The notes below the pieces were generated by a model, which was not told the DNA's origin, did no database searches, and saw only the letters and a program-made list of their open reading frames with translations. Position numbers and translations under genes: made by a program. Below, one piece after another: positions 1 to 7,991 of a DNA stretch of 13,138 nt. How positions within the stretch are numbered: the stretch's first letter is position 1; each line of letters starts with the position of its first letter. The stretch comes from JALVCQ01 sp964452325 (GTDB lineage Bacteria; Bacteroidota; Bacteroidia; JAADEI01; JALVCQ01). The stretch spans positions 1-13,138 of the forward strand of contig CAYVLB010000047.1 in the NCBI GenBank assembly GCA_964452325.1, written 5' to 3'.

Positions 1-320
<320 letters not shown>

Positions 321-368
321 TGGCGCATGTCTTAAATCTACATGCTTTATACAGTATTTTCAAAACAT

Positions 369-500
<132 letters not shown>

Positions 501-542
501 TTATGTGTATAGACTTGAAGTAGCGCCGAAAAGAAAATGTTG

Positions 543-549
543 TAATTTG
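543..549 (+). promoter_or_regulatory. possible -7 element for the DoxX gene
   Basis: TAATTTG lies 24 nt before the ATG. It resembles the Bacteroidota -7 box TAnnTTTG but lacks one base between TA and TTTG. A TTG at 515-517 is too far upstream (25 nt) to be a good -33. It is the best candidate in the 70 nt between the rRNA terminator and the gene, and it is weak. Confidence 0.25.
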
Positions 550-573
550 GCTCCGGCCTAAAAAAGAGATACC

Positions 574-1008
574 ATGACTAGTTTAGTCGTAAAAATCGCA
601 CAGATCGGGAATCTTTTCCAAGACATTGCATTATTGGCTGTCCGGATTATATTGGCATATGGATTCTATAATCCTGCCATTTCTAAATGGCAAAATATTG
701 AACACGTAGCCCAGTGGTTTTCCTCCATGGGTTACCCATTCCCTACCCTCAGCACTTATTTAGCGGCTACTGCGGAAATGGCGGGGATGATCTTACTACC
801 CTTTGGGCTGCTAACCCGTTTAGTATCTATTCCATTGATGGTGGTGATGGTAGTGGCCATTACCACTGTTCATTGGGGCAATGGCTTTGCTGCTTCTGAC
901 AATGGCTTTGAGATTCCACTTTACTATTTGATTATGTTGTTGGTGCTCTTTGCCTTTGGTGCGGGGCGGATTAGTGTTGACCACTTGATGGGAGAGGCAA
1001 GAAGTTAA
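574..1008 (+). CDS. DoxX family integral membrane protein
   Basis: 144 residues, a normal length for the DoxX family of small inner-membrane proteins. Four hydrophobic segments lie at about residues 16-33, 60-80, 82-99 and 113-132. The stretch HWGNGFAASDNGFEIPLYY (100-118), with its HW.NGF and NGFEIPL parts, is typical of the DoxX/YphA-like subgroup. DoxX relatives have been tied to quinone-linked or redox-stress functions, but no catalytic role can be assigned here. The ATG at 574 is preceded by A-rich DNA without a Shine-Dalgarno site, normal for Bacteroidota. The gene stands alone after the rRNA operon and converges on the SBBP-repeat gene. Confidence 0.88.
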   Translation: MTSLVVKIAQIGNLFQDIALLAVRIILAYGFYNPAISKWQNIEHVAQWFSSMGYPFPTLSTYLAATAEMAGMILLPFGLLTRLVSIPLMVVMVVAITTVHWGNGFAASDNGFEIPLYYLIMLLVLFAFGAGRISVDHLMGEARS

Positions 1009-1030
1009 TTGCCGGGAGATTTGTCCCCCT

Positions 1031-1065
1031 CCAAGCTCCCAGCACTTCAAGTGCTGGGAGCTTGG
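1031..1065. terminator. strong hairpin between convergent genes
   Basis: CCAAGCTCCCAGCACTT (1031-1047) is followed by one base and then its perfect reverse complement (1049-1065). Folded as RNA this gives about 15 bp and a small TTCAA-type loop on either strand. It lies between the stops of the DoxX gene (1008) and the SBBP gene (1100), so it probably ends or protects both transcripts. Neither side has a clear U-run, so it is not a textbook intrinsic terminator. Confidence 0.7.
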
Positions 1066-1099
1066 TTATCTGAAGGGATATGATTGTGCCTTTGCGTGT

Positions 1100-3763
1100 T
1101 TATAGTACAATGGGAATCACCATGTGTGCTGTCCCTTCCCCATGAACTTCGATGAAGTAGGTCCCTTTAGGGAGATCGTTTGTGAACAATGACAGGCGGG
1201 TGGTGTGAAGGTTGGGCAAGTGACGAACTCGTCGCCCCATTACATCACGAACAATAATTTCTTGCATGGGATGGTTTGCTTGTGACTCAAGATCCAGCCC
1301 ACCGTTTCGTCGATAGATAGCCCAAACCCATGGTCTTGTCGTTTCTTGAACATCCCATACCACTTTTCGTACTGGCGAATAGCTATAACTGCCATCGTAA
1401 TCTTCTTGGCGAATTCGGTAATACAACAAGCCTTGGGGTGGCATATGATCTAAGTAATGATAGGCTTGCATTTGCTGGCTCTCACCAGCAGCCCGTACCA
1501 TGCCAATATCTTCCCATGATTTACCATCTTGACTACGCTCAATCACAAAGCGATAAGAGTTAACTTCTGTGGCCGTCCACCAATCCATGGCTACGCCAGT
1601 ATTAACCAGCGTGATTGTAAAATCAATCCACTCTACCGGTAGGGCAGGAGTTCCAAATTTGGTCACGAAACCGTCATAGGTGCCACCATTAAATGTCACA
1701 TCATATGCTCCGGTGGTAGTGGGATAATTGGAAGATGCAGTATAACCTGCAATGTAGACGTAATCATGGATGTCTACATCGATGGAAATTCCTCGATCGG
1801 TGGATTGACCACCAATGTAGGAAGAATAAACAAGGGTGATCCCTGCGGGACTTAGCTTCCCGAAGCAAACGTCCTGCCCGCCATTGAAGGTTGAATCGTA
1901 GGATCCTGTAGTGGTGGGAAAATCGGAGGAGGTGGTTTCTCCTACGAAATAGACGTATCCGGAGGGTGTGGTGTAAATTCCATTGATAATATCGTTTCCA
2001 CTACCGCCCAAATAGGTTGAATAGAGCAAGTTGTCGTTGGTGTCCATTTTAATTATAAATCCATCCTGTCCTCCATTATAGGAGGTGTCATAGGCATGGA
2101 GGGTCGTGGGAAAGTCAGATGAAGTAGTGAAACCCGAAATGTAGAGATTTTCGTTTGAGTCAGAACGAATGTAATAGGATTCCTCCCGTCCAGACCCTCC
2201 GATGTAAGAGGACAGCAAAAGGGTCGAGGCACTATTGTCCATTTTTGCTAAAAATACGTCGTGGTTGCCATTGTAAGAGGTATCAAATGCACCGGAAGTG
2301 GTCGGAAAGTCGGAAGAAGCGGTATGCCCACTGATAAAGTAGTTCCCACTGGGAAGAATGCGTACGGAATGGATATGATCGGTATCATTGCCCCCGAGGA
2401 AAGTCGAGAATACAAGGCTTTGCCCAGAAGGTGAAAATTTGGTCAAAACAGCATCGTGCACCCCATTAAAAGACACATCATACGCATTGGTAGTGGTAGG
2501 ATAGTTTGATGAGGAAGTATAGCCTCCAATGTAGACATAATTTGCGCTGTCTACTTTGATAGTAAAGATCTCTTCATAATTGCTACCACCAATATAGGTA
2601 GAAAATAAAAGTGCTGTGCCATCGTGTTTTAGTTTGCTTACGAAAATATCCATGCCACCTCCGTTGTAGGTGGCATCATAAGCACCAGCTGTGGTCGGAA
2701 AGTTGGTGGATCTGGTTTCACCCCCGATGTAGATGTCAAAAGCAGAGTCGACATCAATTACGAGTCCGTATTCTAAGTTATTTCCTCCCAGAAAAGTGGA
2801 AAAAACCAGGTTAGATCCGGACGTATTTATTTTACTGATGGTTACGTCATAGTTGCCATTGTGGGTCGGATCGTAAGTGCCCGTGGTGGTTGGGAAGTTG
2901 GTAGAAGCGGAGAACCCTACTACATAAGCATGTTGGATGGTATCTACTTCGAGGTCCCAGCTAAAGTCATTATTATTTCCACCCAAGAAGGTAGAGTACA
3001 TTAGCGGATCGATAATCAGGGGACGGGTTGAATCGTAGCTCCCCACTTTGAAGCCGATATAGCCGTCTTGACGTCGGACAAAATGGCAACGAACTTCTTG
3101 AGGCTGTCCGTTGACTTCTTGGTAGGCATAGAGATCCCCAAGTGTCACTTCACCGAAACGGGTGGTTAGGGTTAATTGATTTCCTTCTGATATCTGCCAT
3201 TCGTCAGTTCCTTCAATGTTCAGGGCAATTGATTCGGGAGATCCATGTGGATCTACAATAAAGTCAAATCGCAAGCCATCTTGGTCGTAATAGTGGCGCA
3301 TGGATATTCCATCCAATATATTTTGTACCCATACTTCCTGATAGAGTGGGACACGTGAAGTCCAGCGGCTCGAATCGTTACCCAAGAAATAATTGTAGTA
3401 GGTTGCGAGCGGATCAACTCCTTTGCTAACGGGCTTGTTTTCAGCATTTACTACTTGGAGGGCGATTACGTGGCCGTATTTTTCTGGAGGAGGGGGGAGA
3501 TCAAGACAGCCTGTAGGACGCTGCGACGAAGGTTTGAAGCGGTAGAAGTCATACACAATTCCATCAGTTGTTATCCATGCATTCAGATTGGGTTGTGGAG
3601 TAAGGTACAGGACCTGGTCAGTCCATTGCCCCTTATTTTCTATAAATGCTGCTTCTTTTCGGTTCGGTAAGGATTCGCCGGATGGCGTTGTCGGGGCAGC
3701 GTATGCAATTGAGCTACCCAAGGTGGCGATTACCACCAACAATTCGAAAAACTTGAAGTTCAT
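1100..3763 (-). CDS. secreted SBBP-repeat protein with T9SS sorting domain
   Basis: 887 residues. The order is: signal peptide (about 1-22, cleavage after SIAYA); an N-terminal domain starting AAFIENKGQWTDQVLY (38-53) that commonly precedes SBBP repeats (DUF7948 type); seven repeats of 64-66 residues from 257 to about 703, each with STFLGG/SSYIGG, a VYIGGxTxSSxFPTT block and YDxTxNGxxD; an Fn3-like segment (709-802: PVEWIDF, WWTATEVNSYRFVIERS, YYRIRQEDYDG); and a Por secretion C-terminal domain (about 815-887, ending KGTYFIEVHGEGTAHMVIPIVL-like). The repeats probably form beta-propeller blades. The signal peptide and tail imply Sec export, then T9SS transport to the surface or medium. The ligand is unknown. 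It is transcribed alone, from a candidate promoter about 30 nt upstream. Confidence 0.93.
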   Translation of the reverse strand: MNFKFFELLVVIATLGSSIAYAAPTTPSGESLPNRKEAAFIENKGQWTDQVLYLTPQPNLNAWITTDGIVYDFYRFKPSSQRPTGCLDLPPPPEKYGHVIALQVVNAENKPVSKGVDPLATYYNYFLGNDSSRWTSRVPLYQEVWVQNILDGISMRHYYDQDGLRFDFIVDPHGSPESIALNIEGTDEWQISEGNQLTLTTRFGEVTLGDLYAYQEVNGQPQEVRCHFVRRQDGYIGFKVGSYDSTRPLIIDPLMYSTFLGGNNNDFSWDLEVDTIQHAYVVGFSASTNFPTTTGTYDPTHNGNYDVTISKINTSGSNLVFSTFLGGNNLEYGLVIDVDSAFDIYIGGETRSTNFPTTAGAYDATYNGGGMDIFVSKLKHDGTALLFSTYIGGSNYEEIFTIKVDSANYVYIGGYTSSSNYPTTTNAYDVSFNGVHDAVLTKFSPSGQSLVFSTFLGGNDTDHIHSVRILPSGNYFISGHTASSDFPTTSGAFDTSYNGNHDVFLAKMDNSASTLLLSSYIGGSGREESYYIRSDSNENLYISGFTTSSDFPTTLHAYDTSYNGGQDGFIIKMDTNDNLLYSTYLGGSGNDIINGIYTTPSGYVYFVGETTSSDFPTTTGSYDSTFNGGQDVCFGKLSPAGITLVYSSYIGGQSTDRGISIDVDIHDYVYIAGYTASSNYPTTTGAYDVTFNGGTYDGFVTKFGTPALPVEWIDFTITLVNTGVAMDWWTATEVNSYRFVIERSQDGKSWEDIGMVRAAGESQQMQAYHYLDHMPPQGLLYYRIRQEDYDGSYSYSPVRKVVWDVQETTRPWVWAIYRRNGGLDLESQANHPMQEIIVRDVMGRRVRHLPNLHTTRLSLFTNDLPKGTYFIEVHGEGTAHMVIPIVL
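1655..2995 (-). repeat. seven tandem SBBP repeats (about 195 bp each)
   Basis: Repeat starts (the STFLGG-type motif) fall at residues 257, 322, 388, 453, 518, 582 and 647 of the protein, a period of 64-66 residues. The protein units are clearly alike (FPTT, YD.T.NG, K...., S.Y/FIGG), but the DNA has diverged. This indicates an old duplication series under selection rather than a recent expansion. Confidence 0.9.
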
Positions 3764-3793
3764 AATGCAATGATTTCAAAGTAAATTGTGGGG

Positions 3794-3801
3794 CAAAAAT
3801 A
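3794..3801 (-). promoter_or_regulatory. -7 promoter element of the SBBP gene
   Basis: On the minus strand this reads TATTTTTG followed by C, an exact TAnnTTTG match. It lies 30 nt before the ATG (3763), so transcription would start near 3787 with a leader of about 25 nt. No clean TTG -33 box is seen at 18-20 nt spacing; a TTAG is nearby. Confidence 0.6.
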
Positions 3802-3818
3802 CTGCTTAATCCCAATTG

Positions 3819-3832
3819 AGGCTAATTAGCCT
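3819..3832. promoter_or_regulatory. 14-bp palindrome over the -33 region of the SBBP promoter
   Basis: AGGCTAATTAGCCT is a perfect palindrome, extended to 20 nt (3816-3835) with one mismatched pair. It covers the place where the -33 contact of the SBBP-gene promoter would be. A dimeric repressor or activator site is plausible, but no regulator gene is next to it. Confidence 0.4.
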
Positions 3833-3867
3833 TAATTTAGAATAATAACCTTAATTTAGAATAATAA
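3830..3867. repeat. 19-bp perfect tandem duplication
   Basis: ccttaatttagaataataa occurs twice head to tail (3830-3848 and 3849-3867) with no mismatch. It is AT-rich and lies just upstream of the predicted SBBP promoter, sharing bases 3830-3832 with the palindrome. It may act as an UP-like or protein-binding element, or be a slippage product. Confidence 0.85.
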
Positions 3868-4270
3868 ATTACCTGATTATGTCCTGCGCAAGTGACGATC
3901 AGTAAAGAATACTGGTGATGTTATAATAGATGGACCGTCTTGAGCTAATTACATGGAGGTGGATATTTTGACATCAAAGCGGTCCTACTTGGATGATGTA
4001 GTAGATGTGGTAGTGTCATGCTTTTAGCCGGCGTGTCAACTTTCTTGTCCAGAGGCCCACTGCAAATCAAGTTTACCATTTGGATATCCATGCCCACTAT
4101 TCGCCACCCCAATGGCAATGGTTGAATAATCTAAATGTTGTTTTCCACGATTACGACTGAATTAATTTTCTGTTACCGTCAATTCGAATACTTTCACTTC
4201 TTTACGTGAAACACACCTGTTCATCGTGATTGCTTATTAATTGGCATGCTGCCCATGGACAATGTTGTGG
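3868..4270. other. gene-free stretch with possible decayed coding DNA
   Basis: About 400 bases lie between the upstream region of the SBBP gene and the stop of the YceI-like gene, with no intact gene. On the minus strand, 4224 to 4036 is one frame broken only by a TAA at 4164-4162. It contains KEVKVFELTVTEN, then, after the stop, DYSTIAIGVANSGHGYPNG and a TGA at 4038-4036. On the plus strand 4014-4157 gives 48 open codons, including FSRR and DIHAHYSPPQW. These overlap antisense, so at most one is a relic of a gene. No tRNA, terminator or IS end was recognised. Confidence 0.4.
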
Positions 4271-4942
4271 TTAGGGGCATTTTTTATGAAAGGGGGCCCG
4301 GACCTCGAAGCGAATGGTAGGCCACAATTTGCTGATGCCATCAGGCCCCGTATGAAGATCGTGGCATGCACGATTGAGGGATGCTATGGATGAGTCGGCA
4401 TTCCACTCTGATAGATCAATTTCAGTCTGAAAAACCAACGTGCCGCGTTCTTGGACATAGGGCACCATAATTTGGCGGGTAATGCCATTGAGGCTAAGGT
4501 CTAAGGCAAGCTCTCCGCGATTTTCATCCCCTTGGACCGCGACCACATCCCCAATGATTTTTTCCCAACTGTTCATGGTTCCAAAGAAAAATTTGACGAT
4601 GCGGGCATCGCGTTCTGGGTTTTGGCTGTTGATAGAAGTGGCGTTGATAATCAGGGTAATGCTTTCGAGGGCATGGGGTAAATCGGCCGCTTCTTTAGCA
4701 TCCGCTATTGTGATGGTATCGAACACTCCTTTGACGGCGATTTTATCCGTTGTCTTGTATGCGGTCCATCCTATGGTAACCTTGTCTGTGTCTAGAATGT
4801 ATGTACATTCTTGCTGGGTGGGTGTATCGTTAACAGTGTCTTGGGTTGAAGGAGCGTCAGTTGATGTGGTAGATTGTTGTCCGGAGGGCGTACATGCCAA
4901 GACGGAAATAAAAATCGTGCCTAACCATATGTTTTTCATCAT
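4271..4942 (-). CDS. YceI-like domain lipoprotein
   Basis: 223 residues. A lipoprotein signal (MMKNIWLGTIFISVLAC) places the acylated Cys at position 17. It is followed by a Ser/Thr-rich linker (18-44) and a YceI-like domain (about 46-217). Family features seen are the opening YILDTDKVTIGWTAYKTT, the KGVFDTI strand, the NSQNPERDARI segment (105-115) and the closing TIRFEVR. YceI proteins are lipocalin-like barrels that bind long isoprenoid or amphiphilic molecules in the periplasm; the ligand here is unknown. The second Met is an equally possible start. The gene is divergent from the lipoprotein gene at 5027, with its own -7 box. DoxX and YceI proteins sometimes occur together, but here they are separated by the SBBP gene. 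Confidence 0.88.
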   Translation of the reverse strand: MMKNIWLGTIFISVLACTPSGQQSTTSTDAPSTQDTVNDTPTQQECTYILDTDKVTIGWTAYKTTDKIAVKGVFDTITIADAKEAADLPHALESITLIINATSINSQNPERDARIVKFFFGTMNSWEKIIGDVVAVQGDENRGELALDLSLNGITRQIMVPYVQERGTLVFQTEIDLSEWNADSSIASLNRACHDLHTGPDGISKLWPTIRFEVRAPFHKKCP

Positions 4943-4964
4943 ATGCTCGTTTAACAGTCAACTG

Positions 4965-4972
4965 CAAAGATA
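4965..4972 (-). promoter_or_regulatory. -7 promoter element of the YceI-like gene
   Basis: The minus strand reads TATCTTTG followed by C, an exact TAnnTTTG match, 22 nt before the ATG at 4942. The predicted leader is about 16 nt. No -33 TTG is seen at the usual distance. Confidence 0.65.
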
Positions 4973-5000
4973 CGAATCAGGGTGTTACAGGAGTAAGCGA

Positions 5001-5008
5001 TACCTTTG
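5001..5008 (+). promoter_or_regulatory. -7 promoter element of the lipoprotein/barrel operon
   Basis: TACCTTTG followed by C is an exact TAnnTTTG match. Transcription would start near 5014, 13 nt before the ATG at 5027. The possible TTG start at 5006 lies inside this box, which argues for the ATG. It faces away from the YceI promoter, with 28 nt between the two boxes. Confidence 0.65.
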
Positions 5009-5026
5009 CAGCTCAAAGAAAATATC

Positions 5027-6547
5027 ATGTTTGGAAATGGATTTTGGAGTTATGCGGCGGGTGTTGGCGTTCTTCTTTTGGTCTCCGGTGGGTGTACATC
5101 TCACCTGGATGATTTGAAGCCTGACCCCACACTTGCGATTCCGATAGCGTACGGTCAACTTTCTGCCGCTGATATCATTGATACTTTGGGAGTGTCGTCC
5201 CGTTCAGTTCGTGTCGATAATGATGGGCTTGTTACGTTGGTATTTTCAGCCCGTAAGCAAACGAAGAAGGCAGAGGAGGTTTTTGTGATTCCGGACTTGA
5301 CCGTGCCTCTGCTGCCAATGATGACGACCTATCCAGTGCCTCCAATCCAAGGTGTTCAGGTATGGGGACTAGAAGTGAAGGATGGCGACTTGCGCATTGA
5401 ATTGCAACATCCATCGGCGTCAGATGTTCAAGTGGTGGTAGAGATTCCTTCCTTGACCAAAGGAGGTGTCCCCTTTTCGTTTACGGCAACAGCCAACAGT
5501 CACGGAGGCAGTGTTGATCTGGATACCATTGTTCCCTTGAACGGATATACCTTGACAGTTAATGCGCCAGTGCCGACTATCACCATTCAGCACAGTGTGT
5601 TGGATCTTTCTACTCAATCGCCAGTGATTCCCCAAATGTTGAAGGCTACTTTTACGGCCATTCGGTTTCGGTATTTAGAATTTTCCAATGTGAATCCCAT
5701 TCCCTTAGAGGGTGTAACGGATACATTATTCATCGACATTTTTGATAATGTGAAAGGGACGGAATTTTGGGCGGAACACCCATTCATTGACTTGAAATTG
5801 ACTAATTGGATAGGGGGGCCAGTGCGTGTGGGCTTCTCGAACATAGTGGCTTATTCGTCGGCATCCAATTCCTCAATAACGTTTGTATCTCCCTGGCCGA
5901 GGTTAATAGCAGATTTACCTCCTGCGCCCACACCGGCAGAATCTTCTACTTACTATTATCACATTGATTCTTCTAACTCTAATTTGCGGGAAGTGCTGTC
6001 TGCGTTAGCTAATGAGATTCGATACTCTTCGTCTGTGATGCTTTTACCTTCTGCCCAGAAACGGTTTGTATTGGATACCAGTTATGTGGAAGTGCAGGCT
6101 AAGCTGGAGGTCCCCTTATACGGTTATGCCTCGTTGATCCTCGAAAATGAAAAGGATGTTACGGCAATAGCGTTCGATAGCACAGCTATTGATACGGCAG
6201 TGATTTATCTTTCGCTTGAAAATGACTTTCCAGTGGGCGTTGGAATGCAGGTGTTTTTTGTTGATAGCTTTGGTGTTACTTTTGATTCGTTGTTTGACGC
6301 AGCGTATACTCCCGTCATTTCCCCTGCGGTGGTATTGTTGGACGGAACGGTCCAGCAGAGGGGCCGGTCGTTTCTGAAAATTCCGTTGGGGCGGGATCGG
6401 GTGCGTCGTTTGCATCGACTGCATAAGGTGCGTTTCCGGGCACAGCTTCATATGGCGGATCCAACATATCCCGATAAAAGTGTGAAAATCTTTGAGGATT
6501 ATACACTGGATGTTCAACTATCCTTGATTGTTAATGGACGCTTATAA
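5027..6547 (+). CDS. lipoprotein of unknown function, paired with a barrel gene
   Basis: 506 residues from the ATG at 5027. A longer frame opens at TTG 5006, but that codon lies inside the promoter -7 box, and the signal peptide fits the ATG. The N terminus MFGNGFWSYAAGVGVLLLVS then GGC gives a lipobox with Cys23. The mature start SHLDDLKPDPTLAIPIAYG resembles the opening of many Bacteroidota surface or periplasmic lipoproteins. The rest is rich in alternating beta-strand patterns with no catalytic motif, and looks like an all-beta protein. I do not recognise the family. The next gene, a predicted outer-membrane barrel, starts 13 nt after the stop, so the two are probably an operon and may work at the outer membrane. 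Confidence 0.82.
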   Translation: MFGNGFWSYAAGVGVLLLVSGGCTSHLDDLKPDPTLAIPIAYGQLSAADIIDTLGVSSRSVRVDNDGLVTLVFSARKQTKKAEEVFVIPDLTVPLLPMMTTYPVPPIQGVQVWGLEVKDGDLRIELQHPSASDVQVVVEIPSLTKGGVPFSFTATANSHGGSVDLDTIVPLNGYTLTVNAPVPTITIQHSVLDLSTQSPVIPQMLKATFTAIRFRYLEFSNVNPIPLEGVTDTLFIDIFDNVKGTEFWAEHPFIDLKLTNWIGGPVRVGFSNIVAYSSASNSSITFVSPWPRLIADLPPAPTPAESSTYYYHIDSSNSNLREVLSALANEIRYSSSVMLLPSAQKRFVLDTSYVEVQAKLEVPLYGYASLILENEKDVTAIAFDSTAIDTAVIYLSLENDFPVGVGMQVFFVDSFGVTFDSLFDAAYTPVISPAVVLLDGTVQQRGRSFLKIPLGRDRVRRLHRLHKVRFRAQLHMADPTYPDKSVKIFEDYTLDVQLSLIVNGRL

Positions 6548-6560
6548 GTTGCTCATTGCT

Positions 6561-7967
6561 ATGAACCGGATTATACTTGTGGGAGTAGCGCTTGGATGGG
6601 CTGTTTTTTCAGCACACGCGCAGCTTCATGTGACGATGCTGGGTGCAGACCCTATTTTTTCAACCCCAGAGTTGGATGTGATGCGGCCGTTGCCCCGTCG
6701 AGTATCAATAGGCCTTCCATGGGTGTACTTGGGGGCAAGTGGTAACGTGCCCAATTTGGATACCTTTATTGTCTATTCTTCGCCGACCGATTGGCAAACA
6801 CTCTACCCCGACGAATATTACGTTCAGATGGAGGGGCGAGTGGGTTGGCCTTCCATTGGGGTTCGCATAGGCTCACATCATAATGTTCGCCTTTCGGTGG
6901 AGACAATTAATGAGATGCATGGGAGGATGCGTACCGACCTGGCGCGCCTTGTGTTTGTGGGCAATGCCGATTATATCGGCGACACGTTGAGCCTGATGGA
7001 TGAGCTGTCTGTTAAGTCGTACCAACGTTTTTCTGTGGGGTACTTATGGGGAGGGGCCTCTTTTGGGGTAGGAGTAAATTTGCACTACTATCAAGGTAAC
7101 GGGGCCTTTCAGCTGAGCCCTGCTCGCTTCCAACTTTATACACATGATACGACCCTTCAACTGGACGTTGAATCCGATATGGTGCTTCATACTACGATGG
7201 ACACATTGCAGATGCGCCAAGCAATGGATGAAATGCAACAGGGGAATATGGTGAGGGCCTTTCAGACCATGCAAAGCGGTGGTCAAGGGGTGGGCTTTAG
7301 TATTGGGGGGCGGGTGCGGCTATTGGATATCTTGACACTTAGCGGTGCATGGGTCAATGTCGGTAGCATCCGTTGGAACGATGCCCATCGTTTTTCGCTT
7401 CAAGGAAAGACTACTTATCGGGGAGTCGATATCCGAGAATTGATGAAAGACTCTATGGATATAGGATCCATTCGAGATTCTTTGTTAGCTGCGTTTGACT
7501 TTGATACCAGTCGGACGAGCTTTTCAATGCCCACCACCCAGCGTTTCTTCGTTCGGGGTAATATTGCGTTTTCTGAAGTGAGTTTTGTCCCAGTGGGATT
7601 TGTCATTGGCGGGGAAAAAACGGATCGTTGGCGGATGACCTATGGAGCCTACCTGAATATGGCGGTTTTGCCACCCCTTGGCCTTACTTTTTCGGCCTCG
7701 TACCGTGATTTAAAAGTCAATGAGGCAGCCTACCATAAAGTGCGCCATCGTAAGATCAATTGGGGAGTGGCACTACATGGCAATATTGCCCAATTGGTAA
7801 GCTATTATGTGGCGATGGATAATGTTCCGCTGGGAAGCATTCCGGATATGCGTCATGCGGATGTAATATTCGGTTTGTCGGTGCATTTGGGGAAACGGAA
7901 CCCCTATCGATCTATGGAGAGATATCTAGTTGTCCGCCGTGAGGATGTGGGCCTTGATCCGCGATAG
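6561..7967 (+). CDS. predicted outer-membrane beta-barrel protein (DUF5723-like)
   Basis: 468 residues from the ATG at 6561. The frame also opens at ATG 6528, inside the previous gene, but MNRIILVGVALGWAVFSAHA is a clean signal peptide ending before Gln21, so 6561 is preferred. The mature protein shows many amphipathic strands with glycine and aromatic girdles (for example VGYLWGGASFGVGVNLHYY, GVGFSIGGRVRLLDILTLSG, GVALHGNIAQLVSYYVAMD). DUF5723-type proteins of Bacteroidota have this build; this assignment rests on overall pattern only. A central Met/Gln-rich part (MDTLQMRQAMDEMQQGNMVRA-like, about residues 213-233) is probably a helical loop or plug. It is co-transcribed with the lipoprotein gene 13 nt upstream. 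The substrate is unknown. Confidence 0.8.
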   Translation: MNRIILVGVALGWAVFSAHAQLHVTMLGADPIFSTPELDVMRPLPRRVSIGLPWVYLGASGNVPNLDTFIVYSSPTDWQTLYPDEYYVQMEGRVGWPSIGVRIGSHHNVRLSVETINEMHGRMRTDLARLVFVGNADYIGDTLSLMDELSVKSYQRFSVGYLWGGASFGVGVNLHYYQGNGAFQLSPARFQLYTHDTTLQLDVESDMVLHTTMDTLQMRQAMDEMQQGNMVRAFQTMQSGGQGVGFSIGGRVRLLDILTLSGAWVNVGSIRWNDAHRFSLQGKTTYRGVDIRELMKDSMDIGSIRDSLLAAFDFDTSRTSFSMPTTQRFFVRGNIAFSEVSFVPVGFVIGGEKTDRWRMTYGAYLNMAVLPPLGLTFSASYRDLKVNEAAYHKVRHRKINWGVALHGNIAQLVSYYVAMDNVPLGSIPDMRHADVIFGLSVHLGKRNPYRSMERYLVVRREDVGLDPR

Positions 7968-7991
7968 ATGCGGCACAGTGGTTTTGATGCA

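Noticed and set aside
3830..3867. CRISPR-like reading of the tandem repeat
   Set aside because: Only two adjacent AT-rich copies with no spacer; not a CRISPR array.
3953..4027. 24-codon plus-strand frame MEVDILTSKRS...
   Set aside because: Too short, no promoter, and no recognisable feature; probably chance.
4482..5117. 211-codon plus-strand frame antisense to the YceI-like gene
   Set aside because: It shadows a well-supported lipoprotein gene and crosses both divergent promoters; no start context or family resemblance.
6116..6517. 133-codon minus-strand frame inside the lipoprotein gene
   Set aside because: Composition is that of an antisense shadow; no recognisable motif.
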